Shown here: in pieces, positions 34,546 through 43,972 of the stretch
Layout: each line of letters starts with the position of its first letter
Position numbering within the stretch: position 1 is the first letter of the stretch
From: Pseudomonas uvaldensis
Lineage (GTDB): Bacteria > Pseudomonadota > Gammaproteobacteria > Pseudomonadales > Pseudomonadaceae
DNA: 64,000 bases
Assembly: GCF_021271205.1 (NCBI RefSeq)
Contig: NZ_JAIWKS010000009.1
Coordinates: 1 to 64,000, forward strand
Reading direction: 5' to 3'
Translations under genes and position numbers: made by a program
Notes under the pieces: generated by a model
What the model saw: the letters and a program-made list of their open reading frames with translations, nothing else
Database searches by the model: none
Told to the model about the DNA's origin: nothing

Positions 34546-34917
34546 GAAAACTCCAGGAAACGAAAGGCAATGAAATAGGGAAGACATAACTTAGCTGGCG
34601 TAAAAAAACGCCTAAGACCTATTTGTAATAAATCCTTCGTCCTTGATGCCTGAGCGTTATATCTGTTTGCCATCACTCAGGCTGCATCCTTCTCCATTCG
34701 CGGGCTTGAGCGCAAGTCCCGGTCTGTTTCATGTGATTTACGTCATCGCGTTGCGAGGTTGAAGTCGCTGTCTATACTCGGGTTGGAATGGAGTTAGCTG
34801 ATGAACCCGATGTAAGGCAGCAAGGCACGGCGGTTCGAGTTCGTAGTCTGGTGTAGCCGCTCCCTTGCCGCAGGCGTTAGGCCTACGGGATAACAAGAAC
34901 GATAAGGGGAACCCGCA
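34546..34917 (+). promoter_or_regulatory. cox operon upstream region with candidate promoter
   Basis: The 372-base region has no gene. TTGCGA at 34751-34756 and TATACT at 34773-34778, 16 bases apart, form a plausible sigma-70 promoter about 140 bases before coxB, leaving a long leader. A TGTGAtttacgTCA sequence at about 34732-34745 resembles half a CRP/Vfr site. No Anr-type TTGAT-N4-ATCAA site is seen. Confidence 0.4.
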
Positions 34918-36045
34918 ATGATGCGACATCCACATGTATGGATGGGCCTCCTGTTGTGTTCGATTTTCAGCCAGGCGCAAGCCGCCTGGACTGTGAATAT
35001 GGCGCCTGGAGCGACACAGATCAGCAATGCAGTATTCGACCTGCACATGACCATCTTCTGGATCTGTGTGGTGATCGGCATCATCGTCTTCGGGGCCATG
35101 TTCTGGTCGATGATGATGCACCGCCGCTCGACGGGCCAGAATGCGGCCCACTTCCACGAAAACACCCGCGTCGAAATCCTCTGGACCATCGTGCCCTTCC
35201 TGATCCTGGTGGCCATGGCGATTCCCGCCACTGCCACGCTGATCAAGATGTACGACTCCAGCGAATCGGAGATCGACGTCCAGATCACCGGTTACCAGTG
35301 GAAGTGGCACTACAAATACCTGGGCCAGGACGTCGAGTTCTTCAGCAATCTGGCCACGCCTACCGATCAGATTCATAACCAGAGCGCCAAGAGCGAGCAC
35401 TACCTGCTGGAAGTCGACAAGCCGCTGGTGCTGCCGGTCGACGCCAAGGTGCGCTTTCTGGTGACCTCCGCCGACGTGATCCACTCCTGGTGGGTGCCGG
35501 CCTTCGCGGTCAAGCGCGATGCGATCCCTGGCTTCGTCAACGAGGCCTGGACCAAGGTCGACAAGCCCGGCATCTATCGCGGCCAGTGCGCCGAGCTGTG
35601 CGGCAAGGACCATGGCTTCATGCCCATCGTGGTCGAGGTCAAGAGCAAGCCCGACTATGAAAAATGGCTGGGCGAACGCAAGGCCGAAGCTGCCCAGCTC
35701 AAGGAGCTGACCAGCAAGGAATGGACCCTCGAAGAACTCAAGGAACGCGGCGACAAGGTCTACCACACCACCTGCGTGGCCTGTCACCAGGCCGAAGGCC
35801 AAGGCCTGCCGCCGATGTTCCCGGCGCTCAAGGGCTCGAAGATCGCCACCGGGCCCAAGGCTGACCACCTGAACATCGTCTTCCACGGCAAGCCCGGCAC
35901 ATCCATGGCGGCCTTCGGCAAACAGCTATCGGAAGTCGATATCGCGGCGGTCGTGACCTATGAACGCAACGCCTGGGGCAACAACAAGGGCGACATGGTC
36001 ACACCGAAAGAAGTGCTGGAACTCAAACAGGCGCAAAGCCAATGA
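34918..36045 (+). CDS. coxB: Cytochrome c oxidase subunit II with fused cytochrome c
   Basis: 375 residues: signal peptide, two membrane helices (about 42-62 and 88-108), CuA cupredoxin domain, and a C-terminal cytochrome c domain. The CuA ligands are His189, Cys224, Glu226, Cys228, His232 and Met235 (RGQCAELCGKDHGFM). The c-haem site is Cys286-Val-Ala-Cys289-His290. The fused haem c puts it in the caa3-like group. It is first in the cox operon and accepts electrons from periplasmic cytochrome c. Confidence 0.96.
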   Translation: MMRHPHVWMGLLLCSIFSQAQAAWTVNMAPGATQISNAVFDLHMTIFWICVVIGIIVFGAMFWSMMMHRRSTGQNAAHFHENTRVEILWTIVPFLILVAMAIPATATLIKMYDSSESEIDVQITGYQWKWHYKYLGQDVEFFSNLATPTDQIHNQSAKSEHYLLEVDKPLVLPVDAKVRFLVTSADVIHSWWVPAFAVKRDAIPGFVNEAWTKVDKPGIYRGQCAELCGKDHGFMPIVVEVKSKPDYEKWLGERKAEAAQLKELTSKEWTLEELKERGDKVYHTTCVACHQAEGQGLPPMFPALKGSKIATGPKADHLNIVFHGKPGTSMAAFGKQLSEVDIAAVVTYERNAWGNNKGDMVTPKEVLELKQAQSQ

Positions 36046-36127
36046 GCCGGCCTGACGTGTGTTCCCGCAACCGGGCGGGGCTCGTTGCCCCGCGCCGTCC
36101 AGCCCATTCGTTCGAAGGAGACAGGAC

Positions 36128-37720
36128 ATGAGTGCTGTGATCGATGACCACGGTCATGCCGGCGCCGACCACGCCCACGGCCCCGCCAAGGGCCTGATGC
36201 GCTGGGTGCTGACCACCAACCACAAGGATATCGGCACGTTGTACCTGTGGTTTGCGTTCTCCATGTTCCTGTTGGGCGGCTCGTTCGCCATGGTGATCCG
36301 CGCCGAGCTGTTCCAGCCCGGCCTGCAGATCGTGCAGCCGGAATTCTTCAACCAGATGACCACCATGCATGGCCTGGTGATGGTCTTCGGCGCGGTGATG
36401 CCGGCGTTCGTCGGCCTCGCCAACTGGATGGTCCCGCTGATGATCGGCGCGCCGGACATGGCCCTGCCGCGCATGAACAACTTCAGCTTCTGGCTGTTGC
36501 CGGCGGCGTTCCTGATGCTGGTGTCGACCCTGTTCACCCCTGGCGGCGGGCCGAACTTCGGCTGGACCTTCTATGCGCCGCTGTCCACCACCTATGCGCC
36601 GGAAAGCGTGACGTTCTTCATCTTCGCCATCCACCTGATGGGCATCAGTTCGATCATGGGCGCGATCAACGTGATCGCCACCATCCTCAATCTGCGCGCC
36701 CCCGGCATGACCCTGATGAAGATGCCACTGTTCGTCTGGACCTGGCTGATCACCGCGTTCCTGCTGATCGCGGTGATGCCGGTTCTGGCCGGGTGCGTGA
36801 CGATGATGCTGATGGACATCCACTTCGGCACCAGCTTCTTCAGTGCCGCCGGTGGCGGTGACCCGGTGCTGTTCCAGCACGTGTTCTGGTTCTTCGGCCA
36901 CCCCGAGGTGTACATCATGATCCTGCCGGCCTTCGGCGCCGTCAGCTCGATCATTCCGGCGTTCTCGCGCAAGCCGCTGTTCGGCTACACCTCGATGGTC
37001 TACGCCACGGCGGCCATCGCGTTCCTGTCGTTCATCGTCTGGGCGCACCACATGTTCGTGGTGGGCATTCCGCTGGTGGGCGAGCTGTTCTTCATGTACG
37101 CGACCCTGCTGATCGCCGTGCCCACCGGGGTGAAAGTGTTCAACTGGGCCAGCACCATGTGGCAAGGCTCGCTGACCTTCGAGACACCGATGCTGTTTGC
37201 CGTGGCGTTCGTGATCCTGTTCACCATCGGTGGGTTCTCTGGATTGATGCTCGCCATCGCACCGGCGGACTTCCAGTACCAGGACACCTACTTCGTGGTC
37301 GCGCACTTCCACTACGTGCTGGTGCCCGGTGCGATCTTCGGGATCTTCGCCTCGGCCTACTACTGGCTGCCGAAATGGACCGGCCACATGTATGACGAAA
37401 CCCTCGGCAAGCTGCACTTCTGGCTGTCCTTCGTGGGCATGAACCTGGCCTTCTTCCCGATGCACTTCGTGGGGCTGGCGGGCATGCCACGGCGGATTCC
37501 CGACTACAACCTGCAGTTCGCCGATTTCAACATGGTCTCGTCCATCGGCGCGTTCATGTTCGGCACCACGCAGATCTTCTTCCTGTTCATCGTGATCAAG
37601 ACCATCCGCGGCGGCGAGCCAGCACCGGCCAAACCGTGGGATGGGGCTGAAGGGTTGGAGTGGAGCGTGCCGTCACCGGCGCCGTATCACACGTTTACCA
37701 CGCCGCCGGAAGTGAAATGA
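36128..37720 (+). CDS. ctaD: Cytochrome c oxidase subunit I
   Basis: 530-residue catalytic subunit with 12 membrane helices. The family blocks are all present: TMHGLVMVFG (low-spin haem His), FWFFGHPEVYIMILPAFG (CuB His and the Tyr cross-link), WAHHMFVVG (CuB His pair), and VVAHFHYVLVPG (haem a/a3 His). The ATG at 36128 has GAAGGAG upstream. It reduces O2 to water with proton pumping. Confidence 0.97.
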   Translation: MSAVIDDHGHAGADHAHGPAKGLMRWVLTTNHKDIGTLYLWFAFSMFLLGGSFAMVIRAELFQPGLQIVQPEFFNQMTTMHGLVMVFGAVMPAFVGLANWMVPLMIGAPDMALPRMNNFSFWLLPAAFLMLVSTLFTPGGGPNFGWTFYAPLSTTYAPESVTFFIFAIHLMGISSIMGAINVIATILNLRAPGMTLMKMPLFVWTWLITAFLLIAVMPVLAGCVTMMLMDIHFGTSFFSAAGGGDPVLFQHVFWFFGHPEVYIMILPAFGAVSSIIPAFSRKPLFGYTSMVYATAAIAFLSFIVWAHHMFVVGIPLVGELFFMYATLLIAVPTGVKVFNWASTMWQGSLTFETPMLFAVAFVILFTIGGFSGLMLAIAPADFQYQDTYFVVAHFHYVLVPGAIFGIFASAYYWLPKWTGHMYDETLGKLHFWLSFVGMNLAFFPMHFVGLAGMPRRIPDYNLQFADFNMVSSIGAFMFGTTQIFFLFIVIKTIRGGEPAPAKPWDGAEGLEWSVPSPAPYHTFTTPPEVK

Positions 37721-37737
37721 GATGACTCAGAGGCCCC

Positions 37738-37826
37738 GTGTGGGAGCGGGCTTGCTCGCGAATCAGACGACGCGGTCTAACAGAAACACCGCGTCATCGT
37801 TCTTCGCGAGCAAGCCCGCTCCCACA
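37738..37826. repeat. REPIN inside the cox operon
   Basis: GTGTGGGAGCGGGCTTGCTCGCGAA at 37738-37762 faces TTCGCGAGCAAGCCCGCTCCCACA at 37803-37826. It fills the space between ctaD and ctaG, ending 25 bases before the ctaG ATG. Confidence 0.9.
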
Positions 37827-37851
37827 GGGTTCGGTGCAAGGAGCCGCGTCC

Positions 37852-38403
37852 ATGGCTGATTCAATTTCGATGAAGAAACTCGTCACCCGCCTGATGATCG
37901 TGGTGGTGGCGATGTTCGTCTTCGGGTTTGCCCTGGTGCCGATCTACGACGTGATGTGCAAGGCGTTCGGCATCAACGGCAAGACCGGCGGACAGTACGA
38001 AGGCGAGCAGACCGTCGACGAGTCGCGGCAGGTGCGCGTGCAGTTCCTGTCGACCAACGCCGTGGACATGGTCTGGGACTTCTACCCCAGAGGCGATGAG
38101 CTGGTGGTCAAGCCCGGGGCGGTGAACGAAATGGTCTTCGTGGCCCACAACCCCACCGACCGGCCGATGAGCGCCCAGGCTGTGCCGAGCATTTCACCGA
38201 GCAACGCGGCGGCCTATTTCCACAAGACCGAATGCTTTTGTTTTACCCAGCAAGTGCTGCAACCCGGCGAACGCATCGAAATGCCTATGCGCTTCATCGT
38301 TGACCGGGACATGCCCAAGGAAGTGAAGCACCTGACGCTGTCCTACACGCTGTTCGATATCACCGCTCGTCATCCACCGGTGGCTCAAAACACTGAACGA
38401 TAG
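37852..38403 (+). CDS. ctaG: Cytochrome c oxidase assembly protein CtaG/Cox11
   Basis: 183-residue protein with one N-terminal membrane anchor and a periplasmic copper-binding beta domain with the Cox11 signature ECFCFTQQ. It delivers copper to the CuB site of subunit I. GCAAGGAG precedes the ATG. An upstream in-frame extension lies in the REPIN and is not coding. Confidence 0.94.
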   Translation: MADSISMKKLVTRLMIVVVAMFVFGFALVPIYDVMCKAFGINGKTGGQYEGEQTVDESRQVRVQFLSTNAVDMVWDFYPRGDELVVKPGAVNEMVFVAHNPTDRPMSAQAVPSISPSNAAAYFHKTECFCFTQQVLQPGERIEMPMRFIVDRDMPKEVKHLTLSYTLFDITARHPPVAQNTER

Positions 38404-38427
38404 CGTGCCCGATAAGGAGAACAATAA

Positions 38428-39315
38428 ATGGCAACTCATGAGCACTATTACGTTCCGGCCCAGAGCAAGTGGCCGATCATCGCCACGGTCGGGATGTTCG
38501 TCACGGTGTATGGCCTGGCGACCTGGTTCAACGACCTGAAAGCCGCGCGCCCGGACTCCCACGGCCCGCTGATCTTTTTCGTCGGTGGCCTGTTGCTCGC
38601 CTACATGCTCTTCGGTTGGTTCGGCGCGGTCATCAAGGAAAGCCGCGCTGGCCTGTACAGCGCGCAGCTCGACCGCTCGTTCCGCTGGGGCATGAGCTGG
38701 TTCATCTTTTCCGAAGTGATGTTCTTCATCGCATTCTTCGGCGCCCTGTTCTATGTGCGCATGGTGTCGGCGCCGGGCCTGGCCGGCGAAGGCAGCAAGG
38801 GCCTGTCGGAGATGCTCTGGCCGAACTTCGAATACGTCTGGCCGCTGCTGAACAACCCCGATCCGAAACTCTTCCCGCCGCCCAAGGACGTGATCAGCCC
38901 CTGGGGCCTGCCGCTGCTCAACACCGTGTTGCTGGTCAGCTCCAGCGTCACCGTGACCATCGCCCACCATGCCCTGAAGAAAGGCCATCGCGGCGCGTTG
39001 AAACTCTGGCTGGCGATCACCGTGCTACTGGGGTGCGCGTTCCTGGGCTTCCAGGCCGAGGAATACATCCACGCCTATAAAGAGCTGGGCCTGACGTTGG
39101 GTTCGGGGATCTACGGTGCGACGTTCTTCATGCTCACCGGTTTTCATGGGGCCCACGTGACCATCGGCACGATCATCCTGTTCGTGATGCTGATGCGCAT
39201 CATGCGCGGGCACTTCGACAACGAGCACCAGTTCGGCTTCGAGGCCGCGAGCTGGTACTGGCACTTCGTCGATGTGGTGTGGATCGGCTTGTTCATCTTT
39301 GTTTACGTGCTCTGA
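38428..39315 (+). CDS. coxC: Cytochrome c oxidase subunit III
   Basis: 295-residue seven-helix subunit III: WGMSWFIFSEVMFFIAFFGALFY and, near the end, GFHGAHVTIGTI and FEAASWYWHFVDVVWIGLF. It follows ctaG by 24 bases and ends the first rightward cox unit. It is convergent with the small DUF2909 gene 8 bases away. Confidence 0.95.
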   Translation: MATHEHYYVPAQSKWPIIATVGMFVTVYGLATWFNDLKAARPDSHGPLIFFVGGLLLAYMLFGWFGAVIKESRAGLYSAQLDRSFRWGMSWFIFSEVMFFIAFFGALFYVRMVSAPGLAGEGSKGLSEMLWPNFEYVWPLLNNPDPKLFPPPKDVISPWGLPLLNTVLLVSSSVTVTIAHHALKKGHRGALKLWLAITVLLGCAFLGFQAEEYIHAYKELGLTLGSGIYGATFFMLTGFHGAHVTIGTIILFVMLMRIMRGHFDNEHQFGFEAASWYWHFVDVVWIGLFIFVYVL

Positions 39316-39323
39316 AACAGCCG

Positions 39324-39536
39324 TCACCAAGGCACGTGAGACACCAACTGGCCGCTGAAGAAACCCCAGGCGATCAAGCCGACGGTGACAGCGGCCAGGC
39401 TGACCCGCACCGCCAGGGCGATGACCAGGCGATTGGAATCGCTTTCGTCCTTGACCAGAAAAAACAGGCCACTGAACAGGCTGGCAATCGTGGCAATCAG
39501 CATCAGGACGATGGCTGCTTTGAGCATCAGGAACAC
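39324..39536 (-). CDS. DUF2909 twin-transmembrane protein
   Basis: 70-residue protein made of two membrane helices (about 5-27 and 42-62) with a short charged loop (KDESDSNR). Genes of this family sit in the cox cluster in many Pseudomonas and are thought to act in oxidase assembly or stability, which is not shown. It is the only leftward gene in the cluster, divergent from the SURF1 gene 61 bases away. Confidence 0.8.
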   Translation of the reverse strand: MFLMLKAAIVLMLIATIASLFSGLFFLVKDESDSNRLVIALAVRVSLAAVTVGLIAWGFFSGQLVSHVPW

Positions 39537-39597
39537 TCCGGGGGGACGCGATGCACGTGAGTATAGCTATCCCGTTGAACCGCTTTCGGACGGCGCC

Positions 39598-40335
39598 ATG
39601 AAGGGCTTCCGGCCGGGCATCGTGCCGTCTTTGGTGGTGGCCGTGCTAGTGCCGGTGATGGTGTGCCTGGGGTTCTGGCAACTGGGCCGGGGCGAACAGA
39701 AACGCATGCTCATGGAGAACTATGCCGAGCGCCGCGTAGCGCCGCCGCTGGACAGCACCGAGCTGCAGCACACCGCCGACCCGGCGTTTCGTCCGGTGCA
39801 GCTCAACGGCCAGTTCGACGCCGAGCACAGCATCCTGTTGGACAACCGCCAGCACGACGGCAAGGTCGGCGTCGAACTGCTCCAGCCGTTCCTCGATCAC
39901 GCCAGTGGCCTGTGGCTGCTGGTTAATCGCGGCTGGCTGCCGTGGCCCGATCGCCGCACCCCGCCGGTCTTCGACACCCCCGAACGCCCCGTCAGCCTGC
40001 AGGCCTGGGTCTACGTCGCGCCGGGCGCCACCTTCCAGCTGCACGCCGACCCGACCAACGCGCCCTGGCCACGCCTGGTCACGGCCATCGAACCGGAAAA
40101 GCTCTGGGCCGAACTGGGCCGCAGCGGTTTCGCCTATGAACTGCGCCAGCAAAGCGGCCCCGGTGCCTACCGCACCGACTGGCCGGTGGTGAGCATGGGC
40201 CCGGAAAAACACCTCGGTTATGCCGTGCAGTGGTTCGCCATGGCGACGGCACTGTTCGGCCTTTTTCTTTATCTCGGATGGCATAACGCAGGGAGACACC
40301 ATGGGAAGCGCCATGAATCCAACCAACACGTCTGA
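39598..40335 (+). CDS. SURF1-family oxidase assembly protein
   Basis: 245-residue SURF1/Shy1 protein with membrane helices at both ends and a periplasmic domain between. The family blocks are CLGFWQLGRGEQKR, LLDNRQHDGKVGVELLQPF, LLVNRGWLPW and HLGYAVQWFAMATALFGLFLYL. SURF1 takes part in haem a insertion into subunit I. The ATG at 39598 starts the second rightward unit of the locus; a weak ribosome site leaves a little doubt. Confidence 0.9.
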   Translation: MKGFRPGIVPSLVVAVLVPVMVCLGFWQLGRGEQKRMLMENYAERRVAPPLDSTELQHTADPAFRPVQLNGQFDAEHSILLDNRQHDGKVGVELLQPFLDHASGLWLLVNRGWLPWPDRRTPPVFDTPERPVSLQAWVYVAPGATFQLHADPTNAPWPRLVTAIEPEKLWAELGRSGFAYELRQQSGPGAYRTDWPVVSMGPEKHLGYAVQWFAMATALFGLFLYLGWHNAGRHHGKRHESNQHV

Positions 40336-40894
40336 GGCACCCTCGGCCCACAGCCGCCGCAAGGGACGCCTGCAATTGCTGCTGATTGTGTTCGGGGTCG
40401 TCGGCCCGATGATCCTCGCCACCGGCATGTATAAATTCCAGTTCTGGGTGCCCGACAGCCGCAGCTACCACGGCGAACTGATCGGCACCGGCCAGACCCG
40501 CGCCGAGATCGGCGTGCAGGCCGATGAAAAGCGCTGGCAGCTCCTCGTCACGGCGCCCAAGGACTGTTCCGTAGACTGCCGGCAACTGGTCTATCTTGCC
40601 CGCCAAGTGCAGATCGGCCTCGGTCGCGATGCCTCCCGCGCCAGCCACGCCCTGGCCATCGCCCAGCCGCTGGATGCCGAGTACGACGCCCAACTGCAAC
40701 GCGAATACCCGCAACTGCAACGCTACCCACTGGACCTGCCCGCCTATGAAAAAGGCGCTCAGGGCTCCGGCGGCGCCCAGCTGTGGATCATCGACCCCCA
40801 CAGTAACCTGGTGCTGCGCTACGACGCCCGCGTCAAAGGCAAAGACCTGCTCAACGACCTGCGCCACTTGCTGAAACTGTCGAACATCGGATGA
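40301..40894 (+). CDS. Conserved membrane-anchored hypothetical in the cox cluster
   Basis: 197-residue protein with a basic cytoplasmic N-terminus, one membrane helix (about 23-43) and a periplasmic domain with thioredoxin-like features (WQLLVTAPKDCSVDCRQLVYLARQVQ, then QLWIIDPHSNLVLRYD). The CSVDC pair recalls the CxxxC of Sco proteins, so a role in copper or thiol handling for CuA is possible. It overlaps the SURF1 gene by 35 bases; GGGAGA precedes the ATG. Confidence 0.82.
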   Translation: MGSAMNPTNTSEAPSAHSRRKGRLQLLLIVFGVVGPMILATGMYKFQFWVPDSRSYHGELIGTGQTRAEIGVQADEKRWQLLVTAPKDCSVDCRQLVYLARQVQIGLGRDASRASHALAIAQPLDAEYDAQLQREYPQLQRYPLDLPAYEKGAQGSGGAQLWIIDPHSNLVLRYDARVKGKDLLNDLRHLLKLSNIG

Positions 40895-40904
40895 GGGCAT
40901 CGAC

Positions 40905-41984
40905 ATGGCCAAACCAGGATTTCGCCTCGCGCTGTTTGCCACATTGCTGGCACTGATCGTCGTATTGCTGGGCGCCTACACCCGACTGACCCACGCCGGC
41001 CTCGGTTGCCCGGACTGGCCCGGTTGCTACGGGTTCATCAGCGTGCCCAAGAGCGAAGCCCAACTGGCCCATGCCGAGCTGCATTTCCCCGACACCCCAG
41101 TGGAAGCCCACAAGGGCTGGAACGAGATGGTCCATCGTTATTTCGCCGGCGCGCTGGGCTTGATGATCGTAGCGTTGGCGGCACGGTCCTGGATGAACCG
41201 CCATCGCCCGGGCCAGCCGCTGAAGCTGCCACTGTTTCTGCTGGCGGTGGTGTTCGCCCAGGCGGCGTTCGGCATGTGGACGGTGACGCTCAAGCTCTGG
41301 CCGCAAGTCGTCACCGGACATCTGCTGGGTGGGTTCGCCACCTTGAGCCTGCTGTTCCTGCTCACCTTGAGATTGTCCGGCGTACTGCCGGCGCTGACCG
41401 TGCCCAAGCGCCTGCAACACTGGGCCACCGCCGGGCTGCTGCTGGTGATCGGCCAGATCGCCCTCGGCGGTTGGGTCAGCTCCAACTACGCCGCCGTGGC
41501 CTGCATCGATTTCCCCACCTGCCACGGCCAATGGCTGCCACCGGCGGACTTTGCCAACGGCTTTCACCTGACCCAGCACATCGGCCCGAACTACCTGGGC
41601 GGGCAACTCGATAGCGACGCCCGCACCGCCATCCACCTGACCCACCGCATCGGCGCGTTGCTGGTGACGCTGGTGTTGCTCGGGCTGGCCTGGCAGTTGA
41701 AAAGAGTGGGCATGACCCGCTTGGCAGGGCTGGTGCTGATTGCTCTGGCCGCGCAAATCACCCTGGGCATCAGCAACGTGCTGTTCCACCTGCCGCTGCC
41801 GGTCGCCGTCGCCCACAACGCTGGGGGCGCCGCGCTGCTGCTGACTCTGGTGCTGGTCAACTATCACGCCCGCACCAGCCTGGTCCGGGTCAAGCATCAG
41901 GTCCCGCTGCGCTGGCGGTTCAACCCGCATAAACACGGCGTCGCCCCCATCACGATAAAAGGAGAGATGCCATGGCAACCTTGA
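40905..41984 (+). CDS. ctaA: Haem A synthase (COX15/CtaA)
   Basis: 359-residue eight-helix membrane protein that oxidises the C8 methyl of haem O to give haem A. The conserved His-containing blocks are YTRLTHAGLGCPDWPGC, EMVHRYFAGALG, GHLLGGFATL, HLTHRIGALLV and VAHNAGGAALLL. It follows the membrane-anchored hypothetical by 10 bases and overlaps ctaB by 13 bases. Confidence 0.95.
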   Translation: MAKPGFRLALFATLLALIVVLLGAYTRLTHAGLGCPDWPGCYGFISVPKSEAQLAHAELHFPDTPVEAHKGWNEMVHRYFAGALGLMIVALAARSWMNRHRPGQPLKLPLFLLAVVFAQAAFGMWTVTLKLWPQVVTGHLLGGFATLSLLFLLTLRLSGVLPALTVPKRLQHWATAGLLLVIGQIALGGWVSSNYAAVACIDFPTCHGQWLPPADFANGFHLTQHIGPNYLGGQLDSDARTAIHLTHRIGALLVTLVLLGLAWQLKRVGMTRLAGLVLIALAAQITLGISNVLFHLPLPVAVAHNAGGAALLLTLVLVNYHARTSLVRVKHQVPLRWRFNPHKHGVAPITIKGEMPWQP

Positions 41985-42871
41985 CCGGTGAACGCCACAG
42001 CCAGGCGATCTGGCGCGATTACCTGGAGCTGACCAAACCCAAGGTCGTGGTGCTGATGCTGATCACCTCCCTGGTGGGCATGTTCCTCGCCACCCGCGCC
42101 GGCGTACCGTGGACGGTGCTGGTGTTCGGCAACCTGGGCATCGCCTTGTGTGCCGGCGGCGCGGCGGCGGTTAACCATGTGGTGGACCGGCGCATCGACG
42201 CAGTGATGGCCCGCACCCATAAACGCCCCCTGGCCGAAGGCCGCGTCTCCCCCGCCGCCGCCTTGACCTTCGCCCTGGCGTTGGCCGTGGCCGGGCAAGC
42301 GCTGCTATTGGCCTTCACCAACCCGCTGACCGCCTGGCTGACCCTGGCATCCTTGCTCGGTTACGCGGTGGTCTACACCGGCTTCCTCAAGCGGGCCACG
42401 CCGCAAAACATCGTCATCGGCGGCCTCGCCGGCGCCGCCCCGCCGCTGCTGGGTTGGGTCGCCGCCACCGGCCACGTCAGCGCCGAACCGCTGTTGCTGG
42501 TGCTGATCATCTTCGCCTGGACCCCGCCGCACTTCTGGGCCCTGGCGATCCACCGCAAAGAGGAATACGCCAAGGCCGACATCCCGATGCTGCCGGTGAC
42601 CCACGGCGAGCACTACACCAAAATCCATATCCTGCTCTACACCCTGGTGCTGCTGGCGGTGAGCCTGATGCCCTTCGTGATCCAGATGAGCGGCTTGCTC
42701 TACCTGATTTGCGCCCTGGTACTCGGCGCCCGGTTCCTGCAATGGGCCGTGGTGTTGTACCGTGGCAGTCGGCCGCACGCGGCGATCAACACCTTCAAGT
42801 ACTCTATCTACTACTTGTTCCTGCTGTTCATCGCCCTGCTTGTCGATCACTACCTATTGTTGAGCCTATGA
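41972..42871 (+). CDS. ctaB: Protohaem IX farnesyltransferase
   Basis: 299-residue UbiA-type prenyltransferase that makes haem O from haem b. The Asp-rich motif is NHVVDRRIDAVMARTHKRPLAEG, and the second is HFWALAIHRKEEYAKADIPMLP. It works just before CtaA in haem A synthesis. It overlaps ctaA by 13 bases and the Sco gene by four, so the three are translationally linked. Confidence 0.95.
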   Translation: MATLTGERHSQAIWRDYLELTKPKVVVLMLITSLVGMFLATRAGVPWTVLVFGNLGIALCAGGAAAVNHVVDRRIDAVMARTHKRPLAEGRVSPAAALTFALALAVAGQALLLAFTNPLTAWLTLASLLGYAVVYTGFLKRATPQNIVIGGLAGAAPPLLGWVAATGHVSAEPLLLVLIIFAWTPPHFWALAIHRKEEYAKADIPMLPVTHGEHYTKIHILLYTLVLLAVSLMPFVIQMSGLLYLICALVLGARFLQWAVVLYRGSRPHAAINTFKYSIYYLFLLFIALLVDHYLLLSL

Positions 42872-43503
42872 CCCGAACCCAGAAAACCGTCTTCATCCTC
42901 GTGGCCGTGATCGCGCTGATCCTCGGCCTGACCATCAACAAGGTGCTGACCGGCAAAGGCCAGGGCGACCAAACGGCCCTGATCGACGCCGGCATCATCC
43001 TGCTGCCGCAAAGCCGCACCCTGCCGAACGTGAAAATGACCGACCAGGACGGCCAGCCCGTGGCCGTGAACGCGTTGAAAGACAAATGGAGCCTGCTGTT
43101 CTTCGGCTACACCTTCTGCCCGGACATCTGCCCCACCACCCTCGCCCAACTGCGCCAGATCAAAAGCGAGTTGCCGCCCGAGGCGGTGAACAACCTGCAA
43201 ATCGTCCTGGTCAGCGTCGACCCGAACCGCGACACGCCCAAACAACTCAAGCAGTACCTGGGCTACTTCGATCCCCAATTCAAAGGCCTGACCCCTTCCT
43301 CCATCGAAGACCTGCAAAAACTCGCCAACGCCGTGAGCATTCCCTTCATCCCGGCGGACACCAGCAAGCCCAACTACACGGTGGATCACAGCGGCAACCT
43401 CGCCGTCATCGGCCCGGACGGCAGCCAACGCGGCTTTATCCGTGCGCCGCTGAACAACCAGAAACTGGTGGCGCAGTTGCCGGAGATGCTCAAGCGCAAA
43501 TAG
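42868..43503 (+). CDS. SCO1/SenC copper chaperone
   Basis: 211-residue protein with an N-terminal membrane anchor and a thioredoxin-fold domain. The copper ligands are Cys84 and Cys88 (TFCPDICPTT) and His174 (TVDHSGN). It supplies copper to, or reduces, the CuA site of subunit II. It is the last gene of the oxidase assembly operon; its ATG overlaps the ctaB stop (ATGA). No clear terminator follows; REPs do. Confidence 0.94.
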   Translation: MTRTQKTVFILVAVIALILGLTINKVLTGKGQGDQTALIDAGIILLPQSRTLPNVKMTDQDGQPVAVNALKDKWSLLFFGYTFCPDICPTTLAQLRQIKSELPPEAVNNLQIVLVSVDPNRDTPKQLKQYLGYFDPQFKGLTPSSIEDLQKLANAVSIPFIPADTSKPNYTVDHSGNLAVIGPDGSQRGFIRAPLNNQKLVAQLPEMLKRK

Positions 43504-43577
43504 CACCCCCAGGGCATGCCGCTCAACCAAGCCATGCCGATCCCTTGTGGTGAGAAAATTCATTGTTGTAGGGAACC

Positions 43578-43865
43578 TCATTGTGGCGAGGGGATTTATC
43601 CCCGCTGGGCTGCGCAGCAGCACCCCAAAAGCTGAATGCGATCTACATGGCACAACGCGATGGCCGGGTTCAGGGCGAGGGGCGAGAGACTTCAGCTCCC
43701 AATCTCTCTGTGGGAGCGGGCTTGCTCGCGAAAGCGGCGGGTCAGCTTGCATCAATATTGAATGTGCCGCCCTGTTCGCGAGCAAGCCTGCTCCCACACC
43801 GGATGCTGGTGAACACAGTCTCTGCAACAGCCCCCAATCCCGGTGGGAGCGAGCCTGCTCGCGAT
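43578..43865. repeat. REP cluster after the cox locus
   Basis: Three REP units in under 300 bases. The first, at 43578-43625, is a different class (TTGTGGCGAGGGGATTTATCCCC, then GCTGGGCTGCGCAGCAGC). A REPIN follows, with TGTGGGAGCGGGCTTGCTCGCGAA at 43709-43732 and its inverse at 43775-43798. A single half is at 43842-43865. Open frames across this stretch are repeat-derived. Confidence 0.85.
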
Positions 43866-43972
43866 GAAATCGACACGGTTCCAGACCAAACCAAGTCCCC
43901 CGCATCGCCGATAAACCCGGTTCCTACAGCCCCCACCTACACACCTCCACCAACCCACGAATCCTTGCGCCT

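Noticed and set aside
34732..34745. Possible CRP/Vfr site before coxB
   Set aside because: Only one half-site (TGTGA) is good; the other arm does not match well enough for a separate call.
36023..37465. 480-codon minus-strand open frame
   Set aside because: Antisense to ctaD. The translation is a low-complexity His/Glu/Arg-rich product typical of the reverse of a membrane-protein gene.
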